Assembly: GCF_001187505.1 (NCBI RefSeq)
Contig: NZ_CP012150.1
Location: forward strand, 3,720,001-3,784,000
Source of the DNA: Mycolicibacterium goodii
Lineage (GTDB): Bacteria > Actinomycetota > Actinomycetes > Mycobacteriales > Mycobacteriaceae
DNA: 64,000 nt
Reading direction: 5' to 3'
Below, one piece after another: positions 1 to 9,527 of this stretch. The notes below the pieces were generated by a model. It was given only the letters and a program-made list of their open reading frames with translations. It was not told where the DNA came from and searched no databases. A program made the translations under genes and the position numbers. Within the stretch, counting starts at the first letter, position 1; every line of letters starts with the position of its first letter.

Positions 1-443
1 CCGCGGTGCGCACGGTGTCCGCCGCCGAGTTGCCCACGCTCGATTCGGCGCGGTTGGTGGACCTGCGGTCGTCGACGCGGTACGCGGCCGGGCACCTGCC
101 CGGATCGGTGCACGCGCGCCGCGAACACCTCGCCGACATCGTCGCGGCCGCCGACGGTGCACCCGTCGTACTGATCGGCGACGCCGACTATGTTGCCGAA
201 CATCTCGTCGAGGGTCTCGACGGCGACGTCCGTGTGCTGGCCGGCGGGATCGAGGCGGTGGCCGATGCGCTCACCGACGCCGACCCGCGCCACGCCGGGG
301 AGATCGTCGACCGGACCGGGCCGCCGGACTTCGGGCCCGAGCGCGCCGCCTGGTACGAGGCGTACTTCGCGTGGGAACTCAACCTGCTCACCGAATCCGA
401 GGGCGACCCGTTCTTCGATTTCGCGGCGGTGGCGGGATCATGA
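1..443 (+). CDS. rhodanese-like domain protein, probably 5'-truncated
   Basis: A rhodanese fold is suggested by the D-L-R motif near residue 20 and the following R-Y-AGHLPGS segment (about residues 25-34), which match the substrate-loop region of sulfurtransferases. The position where the catalytic cysteine loop should lie (after VVLIGD, about residues 54-61) has no cysteine, so this domain is probably catalytically inactive, or is the non-catalytic half of a tandem protein. A GTG at position 6 can start translation, but the frame stays open to the window edge, so upstream coding sequence may be missing. The stop overlaps the start of the permease (ATGA), which couples it to a sulfonate-type ABC importer and fits a role in sulfur handling. 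The role is inferred from context. Confidence 0.7.
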   Translation, partial: AVRTVSAAELPTLDSARLVDLRSSTRYAAGHLPGSVHARREHLADIVAAADGAPVVLIGDADYVAEHLVEGLDGDVRVLAGGIEAVADALTDADPRHAGEIVDRTGPPDFGPERAAWYEAYFAWELNLLTESEGDPFFDFAAVAGS

Positions 444-1330
444 CCGACACCGCGACGGTGGTCCGTGCCGGACCACCGGACACCGACACCGCGACGACGC
501 CGCCGACGCCTGCGGTCGTCGAGCGGGACTTCCACCCGGATGCGCACGAATCACGGCGTGTGAGAACGCGAAAGCTGAGCGTGGCAGTCCGCTTCGTGAT
601 ACCGGTGCTGCTGGTGGTGGTGTGGCAGGTGGCCGCCGCGTCGGAACTGGTGAGCCCGAGTGTGCTGCCCGGTCCGCTGACGATCCTGCAGAGCTACCGC
701 GAGTTGTGGCAGACCGGCGATCTGCAGGCGGCGCTGCCCATCTCGTTGCAGCGGGCCGGGCTGGGCCTGCTGATCGGGGGTACCGCGGGTCTGGTCCTCG
801 GCATCGCCGCGGGCCTGTGGGCCGTGGCTGAGCGCATCTACGACGCACCGCTGCAGATGCTGCGCACCATCCCGTTCATCGCGATGGTGCCGCTGTTCGT
901 GGTGTGGTTCGGCATCGGCGAGGAATCCAAGGTGGCGCTGATCGTGGGCGCGTCGATCTTCCCGGTGTACCTGAACACCTATCACGGCATCCGGGCCATC
1001 GACCGCAAGCTGCTGGAGGTCGGGCAGACGTTCGCGCTGAGCCGGCGCGAAACCATCCGGCTCGTGGTGGTTCCGCTGGCGATGCCGTCGATCCTCGTCG
1101 GCTGGCGCTATGCGGCAGGCACCGCGCTGCTGGCCCTCGTGGCCGCCGAGCAGATCAACACCACGTCGGGGATCGGCTACATCCTCAACACCGCCAACCA
1201 GTTCCAGCGCACCGACATCATCATCGCCGGCATCCTGGTCTACGCCGCGCTCGGCATCCTCGTCGACGTGATCATGCGGCTGATCGAACGTGCCGCGCTA
1301 CCGTGGAGGGCGACTCATGACGGTCACTGA
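440..1330 (+). CDS. ABC transporter permease, SsuC/TauC type
   Basis: This is an integral membrane subunit of a sulfonate/taurine/nitrate-type importer. The 296-residue product has a hydrophilic N-terminus, then about six hydrophobic segments starting near residue 50. The cytoplasmic EAA-type loop that docks on the ATPase is visible near residues 190-215 (LLEVGQTFALSRRE and following). The ATG at 440 is chosen because it overlaps the preceding stop as ATGA and gives a normal family length; an upstream in-frame start would run deep into the rhodanese gene. It sits second in a four-gene operon (rhodanese, permease, ATPase, binding protein). The transported compound is not shown by sequence; an aliphatic sulfonate is the family-based guess. 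Confidence 0.88.
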   Translation: MTDTATVVRAGPPDTDTATTPPTPAVVERDFHPDAHESRRVRTRKLSVAVRFVIPVLLVVVWQVAAASELVSPSVLPGPLTILQSYRELWQTGDLQAALPISLQRAGLGLLIGGTAGLVLGIAAGLWAVAERIYDAPLQMLRTIPFIAMVPLFVVWFGIGEESKVALIVGASIFPVYLNTYHGIRAIDRKLLEVGQTFALSRRETIRLVVVPLAMPSILVGWRYAAGTALLALVAAEQINTTSGIGYILNTANQFQRTDIIIAGILVYAALGILVDVIMRLIERAALPWRATHDGH

Positions 1331-2060
1331 GGCCGCATCGGTCATCGAGTTGAGCGGGCTGTCAAAGCAATTCGGCAGCCAGGTCATCCTCGACGATTTC
1401 GCGCTCACCGTCCGCAAGGGCGAGTTCGTCGCGTTGCTGGGCCGGTCGGGCACCGGCAAGACCACGCTGCTGCGGATCCTGGCGGGCCTGGAGGACGCGA
1501 CATCGGGGCATCTGCGCATCACCTCCCGATCCTCGGTGGTCTTCCAGGAGCCGCGGCTGATCCAGGCGCAGCGGGTGTGGAAGAACGTGGTGCTGAGCAC
1601 ATCTGGCTCCGATGCGGTGTACCGGCGGGCCCTTGCCGCGCTCACCGAGGTCGGGTTGGCCGACAAGGCCAAGGCCTGGCCCAAGAGTCTCTCCGGCGGC
1701 GAGGCGCAGCGGGTCGGCCTGGCCCGGGCCCTGTTCCGCTCACCCGAGTTGCTCCTGCTCGACGAACCGTTCGGCGCGCTCGATGCGTTCACCCGCAGGA
1801 CCGCACAGGATCTCGTGACCACGTTGTGGCAGGAACACCAGGTCGGCGTGCTGCTGGTCACCCACGACATCGAGGAGGCCGTGCTGCTGGCCGACCGCAT
1901 CGTGGTGCTGGGCCACGGCACCATCCAGGCCGACATCCCGGTGCACCTGGACCGCCCCCGTGACGTCACCTCGGCCGAGTTCAACGACATCAAACGCGCG
2001 GTGCTCAACAGCCTCGCGATCCCATCCCCAGAAGCGAAGGCGGACAACCCGCAATCATGA
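1317..2060 (+). CDS. ABC transporter ATP-binding protein, SsuB/TauB type
   Basis: This is the cytoplasmic ATPase that powers the adjacent importer. All nucleotide-binding elements are present in 247 residues: Walker A GRSGTGKTT (42-50), Q-loop at about Q77, signature LSGGEAQ (125-131), Walker B LLLLDEP (145-151) and the switch histidine in VTHD (about 183). The start at ATG 1317 lies just inside the permease gene and is preceded by a GGAGGG-like ribosome site, which is typical translational coupling. The stop overlaps the next start as ATGA. Assignment to the sulfonate/nitrate/taurine subfamily rests on the neighbouring permease and binding protein. Confidence 0.9.
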   Translation: MTVTEAASVIELSGLSKQFGSQVILDDFALTVRKGEFVALLGRSGTGKTTLLRILAGLEDATSGHLRITSRSSVVFQEPRLIQAQRVWKNVVLSTSGSDAVYRRALAALTEVGLADKAKAWPKSLSGGEAQRVGLARALFRSPELLLLDEPFGALDAFTRRTAQDLVTTLWQEHQVGVLLVTHDIEEAVLLADRIVVLGHGTIQADIPVHLDRPRDVTSAEFNDIKRAVLNSLAIPSPEAKADNPQS

Positions 2061-3091
2061 CCATCCTCAAGCGCACACTCGCCGTGCTGACCGCGCTCGT
2101 GACGGGCGCCGTGCTCGCCGGATGCTCGTCCGCCGGCGAGAGCGGCAAGACCAAACTGGTGATCGCCTACCAGGACAACGGAATCCCGTCGCTGATCAAA
2201 CAGTCCGGGGTGCTCAACGACACGCCGTACGACGTCGAATGGGCGATCCTCTCCGGCCCGGCCGCCAACCTTTCGGCGCTGTACGGCAAGACCATCGACG
2301 TCGGCCACATGGGCGACACGTCGCTGACCATCGAACAGGCCAACGCCGCCACCGAGTGGACCGAGAAGACCGTGCCGCTCAAGATCATCGCGGGGTGGCG
2401 CAACAACTTCGATCCGCGCTACCCACCGCTGGTGACCGCCGTGCGCACCAGCGCGGGCATCAACAGCCCGGCCGACCTGCGCGGGCACTCGTGGGGGTAC
2501 AACTTCGGCGGGTACAACCACGGCCAGTACCTGGCGTCGCTGGCGATCGCCGGATTGAGCGAATCCGACGTCAAACCGGTCAAGTTCAACGACGGCAACG
2601 CCTCGGCGGCGGCGTTCAACTCCGGTCAGGTCGACGTCTTCTCGGGCAGCCACGGCGCGATTCTGGAGTCGCTGAGCAGTGGGGACGCCAAGATCCTGCT
2701 GACTGACCGGGACACCGAGATCCCGGCGCTCAACGTGTGGACGGCGCGCACCGATGTGTTGGCCGACCCCGCCAAGAACGAGGCGCTGCAGGATTTCTTC
2801 GGGCGTCTGTCCGGGTTCTGGGACTGGTACAAGGCCAATCCCGACGAGGTCACGCAGACACTGAAGTCGACGCTCAAACTCACCGATGAACGGGCCGCCT
2901 TCGAATACCAGGTCCGCGGAGAGGGTTTCCGCAAACTCGACGGTGAACTCGTCGCCGAGGAGCAGGGCGTCGCCGACACCCTCTTCGACGCCGGGGTGGT
3001 CAAGAAACACGTCGACGTCGCGATCGAGTACGACCCCCGCTACAACGACGCCCAGAAGGCGACCGGCCCGCTGACCGCGGCAGCCAAGTAG
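2057..3091 (+). CDS. ABC substrate-binding lipoprotein, SsuA/NMT1 type
   Basis: This is the extracytoplasmic solute receptor of the importer. The 344-residue protein starts with a lipoprotein signal peptide ending in a clear lipobox (VLAGC, Cys23), so it should be anchored to the outer face of the membrane. The mature part has the two-lobe layout of aliphatic-sulfonate binding proteins, with an early VIAYQDNGIPS strand and the SPADLRGHSWGYNFGG segment. It is the last gene of the operon, joined to the ATPase by a 4-base overlap. An aliphatic sulfonate or similar sulfur compound is the likely ligand by family and by the rhodanese neighbour; no ligand residues were verified. Confidence 0.85.
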   Translation: MTILKRTLAVLTALVTGAVLAGCSSAGESGKTKLVIAYQDNGIPSLIKQSGVLNDTPYDVEWAILSGPAANLSALYGKTIDVGHMGDTSLTIEQANAATEWTEKTVPLKIIAGWRNNFDPRYPPLVTAVRTSAGINSPADLRGHSWGYNFGGYNHGQYLASLAIAGLSESDVKPVKFNDGNASAAAFNSGQVDVFSGSHGAILESLSSGDAKILLTDRDTEIPALNVWTARTDVLADPAKNEALQDFFGRLSGFWDWYKANPDEVTQTLKSTLKLTDERAAFEYQVRGEGFRKLDGELVAEEQGVADTLFDAGVVKKHVDVAIEYDPRYNDAQKATGPLTAAAK

Positions 3092-3107
3092 GAGAGCAGG
3101 TCGAGGT

Positions 3108-3968
3108 TCACGGCGTCAGCACGGCGTCGATGTCCGCCGCGAATGGCGCGCAGTCCCCGGCGCCGCGTACCTGGGTGGCCAAAGCGCCTGCGACACAGGC
3201 GCGTTGCAGCGCGTGCTCGTGACCGGACAACCACCCGGCGGCCAGCACACCGGCGAACACGTCGCCTGCGCCGGTGGTGTCGACGGCGTGCACGCGCAGG
3301 GCGGGTACGTCGAACCGCTCGTCGTCGGAGACATAGCTGGCACCCCGCGCGCCCCTGGTGATCACCAGGTGCCGCACCGGCCAGTGCCACTCGGCGGCCT
3401 CGGTCTCGTTGACCACCACCACGTCGGCCAGGTGCGACAGCCTCAGCAGGTGGTGCGCCGCGGTGCCGACGGGAGACGCGTTGAGCATGACGAGCGCTCC
3501 CGCCGCGCGGGCCTGTTGCGCCGCGGCGATGGCCGTCGTGGGGGAGATCTCCAACTGCAACAGGACCACCTCGGCCGACCCGATCGCGGCGCGGGCCTGC
3601 GGCGTTTCCACGTCGAGGTGCGCGTTGGCGCCCGGCGCGACGACGATGTGGTTCTCACCGGCCGCGTCGACCACGATCGCCGCCGAACCGCTCGGCCCCG
3701 CGACGCTCGTCACCGCATCCTGGTCGACCCCGTTGGCGCGCAGATGTGCCCGCAGCGACTCCGCGGCCGCATCCTCCCCGACGGCGGCCACCAGCGCGGT
3801 GCGGGCACCCGCGCGGGCCGCGGCCACCGCCTGATTGCCGCCCTTGCCGCCGGCGGCCGACGCGAGCGACGACGCCAGCACGGTCTGACCCGGGCGTGGC
3901 AGATTCGCAACGGTGAACGTGAGGTCGGCGTTGATGCTCCCGACGACGCAAACCCGCGCAGCGCCCAT
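3108..3968 (-). CDS. ribokinase-like PfkB family sugar kinase
   Basis: This is a cytoplasmic carbohydrate kinase that transfers phosphate from ATP to a sugar hydroxyl, most probably ribose. The 286-residue sequence carries the N-terminal sugar-binding motif GGKGGNQA (40-47) and the C-terminal DTTGAGDVFAG motif (230-240) with the catalytic aspartate at about 236. The ATG at 3968 is preferred over an upstream frame extension of 24 residues because the fold begins directly with RVCVVGSINAD. It converges on the ABC operon with only 16 bases between stops and diverges from proA. No ribose transporter lies nearby, so the physiological substrate is uncertain. Confidence 0.82.
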   Translation of the reverse strand: MGAARVCVVGSINADLTFTVANLPRPGQTVLASSLASAAGGKGGNQAVAAARAGARTALVAAVGEDAAAESLRAHLRANGVDQDAVTSVAGPSGSAAIVVDAAGENHIVVAPGANAHLDVETPQARAAIGSAEVVLLQLEISPTTAIAAAQQARAAGALVMLNASPVGTAAHHLLRLSHLADVVVVNETEAAEWHWPVRHLVITRGARGASYVSDDERFDVPALRVHAVDTTGAGDVFAGVLAAGWLSGHEHALQRACVAGALATQVRGAGDCAPFAADIDAVLTP

Positions 3969-4082
3969 AACCGACCACGCTAGACCAGCAGCCACCGGCT
4001 CGCCCCGGTTCGGGGCCCGGACTCGCCCCGGACCGGCCACTGACGCCTGTCAGCCTGCGTGAGACGGTGCCCTCAGGTCCGA

Positions 4083-4088
4083 TACGCT
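4083..4088 (+). promoter_or_regulatory. candidate -10 element for leaderless proA transcript
   Basis: The hexamer TACGCT fits the mycobacterial TAnnnT -10 pattern. Exactly six bases separate it from the proA ATG, which would place the transcription start on the A of the start codon. Mycobacteria use leaderless mRNAs widely. No convincing -35 box is seen and no Shine-Dalgarno sequence precedes the ATG, which fits the leaderless reading. Confidence 0.55.
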
Positions 4089-4094
4089 GGCGCA

Positions 4095-5372
4095 ATGAGC
4101 GTGGAAGCGCAATCGAGATCCGGTGCCGCCGATACCCGGGAAGCGGTGGCCGACCTCCGTGAACAGGTGCACAGCGCCGCACGGCGCGCCCGGGTGGCCG
4201 CCAGGACACTGGCGACCCTGAGCGCCGATGCCAAGAACCGGGCACTGCACGCCGCGGCCGACAGCGTGCTGGCAAACGTCGACGCGGTGCTGGCCGCGAA
4301 CGCCGCCGATGTCGACGCCGCACGCCAGGGCGGTACACCCGAGGCGATGCTGGACCGGCTGGCCCTCAACCCGCAACGTGTCGACGGGATCGCCGCCGGG
4401 CTGCGTCAGGTCGCGGCCCTGCCGGATCCGGTCGGTGAGGTGCTGCGCGGAAAGACCCTGCCCAACGGCCTGCGGTTGCGCCAGCAGCGGGTGCCGCTCG
4501 GCGTGGTCGGCATGGTCTACGAGGGTAGGCCCAACGTCACCGTGGACGCCTTCGGGCTGACGCTGAAATCCGGCAACGCCGCGCTGCTGCGCGGCAGTTC
4601 GTCGGCGGCCCGGTCGAACCAGGCACTGGTGGATGCCCTGCGGGCGGCGCTGGCCGACGAGGGACTGCCGCTGGACGCCGTGCAACTGCTGCCCAGCCAC
4701 GACCGCGCCAGCGTCACGCATCTGATCCAGGCCCGCGGGCTCGTCGACGTGGTGATCCCGCGCGGCGGTGCGGGTCTGATCGACGCCGTAGTGCGCGACG
4801 CGCAGGTCCCCACCATCGAGACCGGCGTGGGCAATTGCCATGTCTACGTTCATGAGTCGGCCGACATCGACATGGCCGAGAAGATTCTGCTCAACGCCAA
4901 GACCCGTCGGCCCAGTGTGTGCAACGCGGCCGAGACGCTGCTGGTGGACCGCGCCCTCGCCGACACCGCGCTGCCGCGGCTCACCAAGGCGCTGCAGGAC
5001 GCCGGTGTCACGGTGCACACCGATCCCACCGAGGAGGAACTGCACGCCGAGTTCCTGTCGATGGACATCGCGCTCGCGGTGGTCGACGGTCTCGACGCGG
5101 CGATCGACCACGTCAACACCTACGGCACCGGCCACACCGAGGCCATCGTGACCACCGATCTCGCTGCCGCACAGCGCTTCACCGAACGTGTCGACGCCGC
5201 CGCGGTGATGGTGAACGCGTCGACCTCGTTCACCGACGGAGAGCAGTTCGGTTTCGGCGCAGAAATCGGCATCTCCACCCAGAAGCTGCACGCCCGTGGG
5301 CCGATGGGACTGCCCGAACTGACCTCGACCAAATGGATCGTGTGGGGCGACGGTCAGACCCGACCCGCCTGA
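4095..5372 (+). CDS. proA: gamma-glutamyl phosphate reductase
   Basis: ProA reduces gamma-glutamyl phosphate to glutamate semialdehyde with NADPH, the second step of proline synthesis from glutamate. The 425-residue product has normal family length. The nucleophile region [12 protein letters not shown] gives Cys276 as the catalytic cysteine, and the [16 protein letters not shown] segment and a C-terminal [11 protein letters not shown] motif are as expected for the family. The ATG at 4095 is chosen over an in-frame codon 12 residues upstream because the product then starts at the usual place and the codon sits six bases after a -10 hexamer. In M. tuberculosis proA (Rv2427c) is likewise next to the MoxR/VWA pair. 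Confidence 0.97.
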   Translation: MSVEAQSRSGAADTREAVADLREQVHSAARRARVAARTLATLSADAKNRALHAAADSVLANVDAVLAANAADVDAARQGGTPEAMLDRLALNPQRVDGIAAGLRQVAALPDPVGEVLRGKTLPNGLRLRQQRVPLGVVGMVYEGRPNVTVDAFGLTLKSGNAALLRGSSSAARSNQALVDALRAALADEGLPLDAVQLLPSHDRASVTHLIQARGLVDVVIPRGGAGLIDAVVRDAQVPTIETGVGNCHVYVHESADIDMAEKILLNAKTRRPSVCNAAETLLVDRALADTALPRLTKALQDAGVTVHTDPTEEELHAEFLSMDIALAVVDGLDAAIDHVNTYGTGHTEAIVTTDLAAAQRFTERVDAAAVMVNASTSFTDGEQFGFGAEIGISTQKLHARGPMGLPELTSTKWIVWGDGQTRPA

Positions 5373-5409
5373 GGCAGGCCGAGAGCCGCCCGAGAGACCA
5401 GGAGATCTG

Positions 5410-6297
5410 ATGAGCGTGCCCGCACGCCCGGCGCCGCTGTTCGCCGACATCGACGATGTCGCGCACAAGCTGGCCGAGACCGGCTACCTGCCGGACACCG
5501 CCACCGCCACCGCGGTCTTCCTGGCCGACCGGCTCGGCAAGCCGCTGCTCGTGGAAGGCCCTGCGGGTGTCGGCAAGACCGAACTCGCGCGGGCCGTCGC
5601 GCAGTGCACCGGGAGCGAACTCGTGCGCCTGCAGTGCTACGAGGGCGTCGACGAGGCACGTGCGCTCTACGAGTGGAACCACGCCAAGCAGATCCTGCGC
5701 ATCCAGGCCGGAAACGGCGGTTCGGGTGAGGACTGGGAGCAGACCAAGACCGACGTGTTCAGCGAGGAGTTCCTGCTGACCCGTCCGCTGCTCACCGCGA
5801 TCAAGCGCACGGACCCCACGGTGCTGCTGATCGACGAGACGGACAAGGCCGACATCGAGATCGAGGGTCTGCTGCTGGAGGTCCTGTCGGACTTCGCGGT
5901 GACCGTTCCCGAGCTGGGCACCATCACCGCCGAGCGGCCCCCGTTCGTGGTGCTGACCTCGAATGCCACCCGGGAGCTCTCCGAGGCGCTCAAACGGCGC
6001 TGCCTGTTCCTGCACATCGATTTCCCCGATCCGGAGCTGGAACGGCGCATCCTGCTGTCGCGAGTACCGGAGCTGCCCGAGCACATCGCCGCGGAACTGG
6101 TGCGGATCATCGGCGTGCTGCGCGGCATGCAGCTCAAGAAGCTGCCCTCGGTGGCCGAGACCATCGACTGGGGTCGCACGGTGCTGGCGCTGGGCCTGGA
6201 CACCATCGACGACGAGATGATCGCCGCGACGCTCGGGGTGATCCTCAAACACCAGTCCGATCAGCAGCGCGCCGCCGGCGAGCTCAAGCTGAACTGA
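5410..6297 (+). CDS. MoxR-family AAA+ ATPase
   Basis: This is a cytoplasmic AAA+ chaperone-like ATPase, a family that usually remodels or activates partner proteins with von Willebrand A domains. In 295 residues it shows Walker A EGPAGVGKTE (about 49-58), Walker B VLLIDETDKAD (138-148) and a sensor-type LTSNATREL segment. An AGGAG ribosome site lies just upstream of the ATG. It is followed after 12 bases by a VWA-domain gene, the classic MoxR-VWA pairing, and matches the position of Rv2426c. The target process is unknown. Confidence 0.9.
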   Translation: MSVPARPAPLFADIDDVAHKLAETGYLPDTATATAVFLADRLGKPLLVEGPAGVGKTELARAVAQCTGSELVRLQCYEGVDEARALYEWNHAKQILRIQAGNGGSGEDWEQTKTDVFSEEFLLTRPLLTAIKRTDPTVLLIDETDKADIEIEGLLLEVLSDFAVTVPELGTITAERPPFVVLTSNATRELSEALKRRCLFLHIDFPDPELERRILLSRVPELPEHIAAELVRIIGVLRGMQLKKLPSVAETIDWGRTVLALGLDTIDDEMIAATLGVILKHQSDQQRAAGELKLN

Positions 6298-6309
6298 CCG
6301 GGTGCGCTG

Positions 6310-7773
6310 ATGGCTCCCCGCCGGGTCCGCCCACCGCAACCGCTCGCCCCGCACGGTCTGCCGGGGCATCTCGTCGAGTTCGTCGAAGCCCTTCGCGGGC
6401 AAGGTATCCCGGTCGGTCCCTCGGAGACGGTGGACGCGGGCCGGGTGATGACGGTGCTGGGCCTCGGTGACCGTGAGGCGCTGCGCGAGGGCATCGCCTG
6501 CGCGGTGCTGCGTCGCGCCGACCACCGCGACACCTACGACGCGCTGTTCGACCTGTTCTTCCCTGCCGCGCTGGGGGCGCGCACGATCCTCGACGAGGAT
6601 TCCGCCGACGACTCCGACGCCGCCGACCAGACTCCGCGGCTGCCCGACGAGGACATCGAGGCGATGCGCGAGATGCTCGTGCAGATGCTTGCCGACAACG
6701 AGGATCTGGCCGACCTCGACGACCGGCTGGCGGGGCTGATCGCGCAGATCGTGGAGGCCTACGGCCGCTACAACTCCAGCCGGGGACCGTCGTACTCGTC
6801 GTATCAGGCCCTCAAGGCGATGAGCCTCGACGATCTGGAGGGTCGTCTGCTCGCGGGTCTGCTCGCGCCCTACGGCGACGAACCGACGCCCACGCAGGCC
6901 GAGATCGCCAAGGCGCTGGCCGCCCAGCGCATCACCCAACTGCGCAAGATGGTCGAGAACGAGACCAAGCGCCGCACCGCCGAGCAGCTGGGCCGTCAGC
7001 ACGTCCAGATGTACGGCGTGCCGCAGCTGGCTGAGAACGTCGAGTTCCTGCGCGCCTCGGGTGAGCAGCTGCGGCAGATGCGCAAGACCGTGCAGCCGCT
7101 GGCCCGCACCCTGGCCACGCGGCTGGCGGCGCGCAGGCGGCGGGCCCGCGCGGGGGAGATCGACCTGCGCAAGACGCTGCGCAGATCCATGTCCACCGGC
7201 GGGGTGCCGATCGACGTGGTGCTCAAGAAGCCGCATCCGGCCCGGCCCGAGCTGGCCGTGCTGTGCGACGTGTCCGGTTCGGTGGCCGGTTTCAGCCACT
7301 TCACCCTGATGCTGGTCTCGGCGCTGCGCCAGCAATTCTCCCGGGTGCGCGTGTTCGCCTTCATCGACACCACCGACGAGGTGACGGACCTGTTCGGGCC
7401 CGAGGCCGACCTGGCGGTCGCCGTGCAGCGCATCACCCGCGAGGCCGGGGTGTACACCCGCGACGGGCACTCCGACTACGGCCACGCGTTCGTGTCGTTC
7501 CTGGACAAGTACCCCGATGCGCTCTCACCGCGCAGTTCGTTACTGGTGCTGGGCGACGGGCGCAACAACTACCGCAACCCGCAGACCGAATTGCTCGCGC
7601 GCATGGTGGCCGCCAGCCGCCACGCGCACTGGCTCAACCCGGAGCCCAAGCATCTGTGGGGCAGCGGCGACTCGGCGGCGCCGAAATACCAGGACATCAT
7701 CCCGATGCACGAGTGCCGCTCGGCCAAGCAGCTGGCCGCGGTGATCGACGGGCTGCTACCGACGCTGCCGTAA
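6310..7773 (+). CDS. VWA domain protein (CoxE-like), partner of the MoxR ATPase
   Basis: This 487-residue protein has a helical, charged N-terminal two thirds and a C-terminal von Willebrand A-like domain. The metal-ion-dependent adhesion site is visible as D320-V-S322-G-S324, followed by the [16 protein letters not shown] region. Such proteins act with MoxR ATPases in metal insertion or complex maturation; CoxE of CO dehydrogenase is the named relative. Here no cofactor enzyme lies beside it, so the client is unknown. It corresponds in order to Rv2425c. No frameshift or truncation is seen. Confidence 0.86.
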   Translation: MAPRRVRPPQPLAPHGLPGHLVEFVEALRGQGIPVGPSETVDAGRVMTVLGLGDREALREGIACAVLRRADHRDTYDALFDLFFPAALGARTILDEDSADDSDAADQTPRLPDEDIEAMREMLVQMLADNEDLADLDDRLAGLIAQIVEAYGRYNSSRGPSYSSYQALKAMSLDDLEGRLLAGLLAPYGDEPTPTQAEIAKALAAQRITQLRKMVENETKRRTAEQLGRQHVQMYGVPQLAENVEFLRASGEQLRQMRKTVQPLARTLATRLAARRRRARAGEIDLRKTLRRSMSTGGVPIDVVLKKPHPARPELAVLCDVSGSVAGFSHFTLMLVSALRQQFSRVRVFAFIDTTDEVTDLFGPEADLAVAVQRITREAGVYTRDGHSDYGHAFVSFLDKYPDALSPRSSLLVLGDGRNNYRNPQTELLARMVAASRHAHWLNPEPKHLWGSGDSAAPKYQDIIPMHECRSAKQLAAVIDGLLPTLP

Positions 7774-7784
7774 GCTCGCTATTC

Positions 7785-8447
7785 GTGGCAACACGGCGCA
7801 GGCTGGGCGTGATGGGTGGGACGTTCGATCCCATCCACAACGGGCACTTGGTCGCGGCGAGCGAGGTCGCTGACCTGTTCGACCTCGATGAGGTCGTGTT
7901 CGTCCCCACCGGCGAACCGTGGCAGAAGCACCACCGGCGGGTCAGCGCGGCCGAGGACCGCTACCTCATGACCGTCATCGCGACCGCATCCAACCCCAGG
8001 TTCTCGGTCAGCCGGGTCGACATCGACCGCGGCGGACCGACCTACACCAAGGACACCTTGCGCGATCTGCGGGATCTCAACCAGGACGCGGATCTGTACT
8101 TCATCACCGGCGCCGACGCGCTGGGGTCGATCCTGTCCTGGCAGAACTGGGAGGACATGTTCTCGATGGCCAAGTTCGTCGGCGTGAGCCGGCCCGGCTA
8201 CGAGCTCGACGGCAAGCACATCCTTGAGGCGATGCGCGAACTGCCGCCCGACGCGTTGTCGTTGGTCGAGGTCCCGGCGCTGGCGATCTCGTCGAGCGAC
8301 TGCCGCAAGCGTGCCGAGGAGTCGCGACCCATCTGGTACCTGGTGCCCGACGGCGTGGTGCAGTACGTGGCCAAACGCGGTCTGTACGCCGCGGGTGCGA
8401 AGGACGCGCACCAGGACGACAAGAACAACAAGGAGACAGTGCGATGA
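7785..8447 (+). CDS. nadD: nicotinate-mononucleotide adenylyltransferase
   Basis: NadD adenylates nicotinate mononucleotide to deamido-NAD, a step shared by de novo and salvage NAD synthesis. The nucleotidyltransferase motif [10 protein letters not shown] lies about 12 residues from the chosen N-terminus, and the C-terminal [15 protein letters not shown] segment carries the second ATP-binding motif. The length of 220 residues is normal. The GTG at 7785 is chosen because mycobacterial NadD proteins carry a short basic tail before [12 protein letters not shown] 7812 would cut into it. A TAnnnT hexamer (TAAGCT) overlapping the upstream stop lies eight bases before the GTG. It is translationally coupled to rsfS by a 4-base overlap. 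Confidence 0.95.
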   Translation: MATRRRLGVMGGTFDPIHNGHLVAASEVADLFDLDEVVFVPTGEPWQKHHRRVSAAEDRYLMTVIATASNPRFSVSRVDIDRGGPTYTKDTLRDLRDLNQDADLYFITGADALGSILSWQNWEDMFSMAKFVGVSRPGYELDGKHILEAMRELPPDALSLVEVPALAISSSDCRKRAEESRPIWYLVPDGVVQYVAKRGLYAAGAKDAHQDDKNNKETVR

Positions 8448-8839
8448 CCGCGACGGACGAGGCCGTCCAGATGGCGACCGTGGCGGCAAAGGCGGCCGCC
8501 GCGAAACTGGCCGACGACGTGGTGGTCATCGACGTGTCGGGTCAGTTGGTCATCACCGACTGCTTCGTGATCGCCTCGGCGTCCAACGAGCGTCAGGTGA
8601 ACGCCATCGTCGACGAGGTCGAGGAGAAGATGCGGCTGGCCGGTTACAAGCCGGCCCGGCGCGAGGGCACCCGCGAGGGGCGCTGGACCCTGCTCGACTA
8701 CATCGACGTCGTGGTTCACATCCAGCATCAGGACGAGCGCAACTTCTACGCGCTGGACAGGTTGTGGAAGGACTGCCCGCTGGTGCCCGTCGACCTGGAT
8801 CACCAGATCGCCGCCGATGGCGCGGAGCCGCAGGAATGA
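8444..8839 (+). CDS. rsfS: ribosome silencing factor
   Basis: RsfS binds ribosomal protein uL14 on the large subunit and blocks joining with the small subunit, lowering translation in starvation. The 131-residue sequence has the DUF143 core: [27 protein letters not shown] and, later, the [30 protein letters not shown] segment read here in parts. It overlaps nadD (ATGA) and precedes gpgP, the same order as Rv2421c-Rv2420c-Rv2419c. Confidence 0.96.
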   Translation: MTATDEAVQMATVAAKAAAAKLADDVVVIDVSGQLVITDCFVIASASNERQVNAIVDEVEEKMRLAGYKPARREGTREGRWTLLDYIDVVVHIQHQDERNFYALDRLWKDCPLVPVDLDHQIAADGAEPQE

Positions 8840-8846
8840 GGCAGTG

Positions 8847-9527
8847 ATGAGGGTGCGTCGCCTGGTGATGCTGCGTCACGGCCAGACCGAGTACAACGCG
8901 GGCAGCCGGATGCAGGGCCAGCTCGACACCGATCTGTCGGATCTCGGCCGCGATCAGGCCGCCGCGGCGGCCGAGGTGCTCGCCAAGCGGCAGCCGCTGC
9001 TGATCGTCTCGTCGGATCTGCGGCGGGCGCTGGACACCGCAGAGACGCTCGGCAACCGGGCCGGGGTGTCGGTCGCCGTGGACAAGCGGCTGCGTGAGAC
9101 GCACCTGGGGGACTGGCAGGGCCTGACCCATCTCGAGGTCGACGCCGCGGCACCGGGTGCCCGGCTGGCCTGGCGCGACGACGCCCGGTGGGCACCCCAC
9201 GGCGGTGAGAGCCGGGTTGACGTCGCCGAACGCAGCCTGCCGCTCGTGGTCGAACTCGTCGAGCAGCAGGCCGAATGGGGGCTGGACCGGCCGGGTGCCG
9301 GGTCGGAGCGTCCCGTGGTGCTGGTCGCCCACGGCGGGTTGATCGCGGCGTTGACGGCCGGGCTGCTCGGGCTGCCGGTGGACAACTGGCCGGTGCTGGG
9401 CGGTATGGGCAACGCGAGTTGGGTGCAGCTGTCCGGACATTCGGCCGACGACGCGGAGTTCGCCGACATCCGCTGGCGGCTCGACGTGTGGAACGCCTCG
9501 GCGCAGGTGGCCAACGATGTCCTCTGA
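8847..9527 (+). CDS. gpgP: glucosyl-3-phosphoglycerate phosphatase (histidine phosphatase family)
   Basis: GpgP removes phosphate from glucosyl-3-phosphoglycerate to give glucosylglycerate, an early step in making methylglucose lipopolysaccharide (MGLP). The 226-residue product has the histidine phosphatase signature LRHGQTEYN with the phospho-accepting histidine at about 11, the acid-base ETHLGDWQG segment and the second histidine in [11 protein letters not shown]. The ATG at 8847 is ten codons inside the open frame and starts right at the fold. Synteny with Rv2419c and the adjoining octT gene support GpgP over a generic phosphoglycerate mutase. Confidence 0.88.
   Translation: MRVRRLVMLRHGQTEYNAGSRMQGQLDTDLSDLGRDQAAAAAEVLAKRQPLLIVSSDLRRALDTAETLGNRAGVSVAVDKRLRETHLGDWQGLTHLEVDAAAPGARLAWRDDARWAPHGGESRVDVAERSLPLVVELVEQQAEWGLDRPGAGSERPVVLVAHGGLIAALTAGLLGLPVDNWPVLGGMGNASWVQLSGHSADDAEFADIRWRLDVWNASAQVANDVL

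Noticed and set aside
1298..3010. 570-codon open frame on the minus strand
   Set aside because: It is antisense to the ATPase and receptor of the first ABC operon, which have all expected motifs.
5230..7485. 751-codon open frame on the minus strand
   Set aside because: It is antisense to the MoxR and VWA genes, both with intact motifs; no domain is visible in it.
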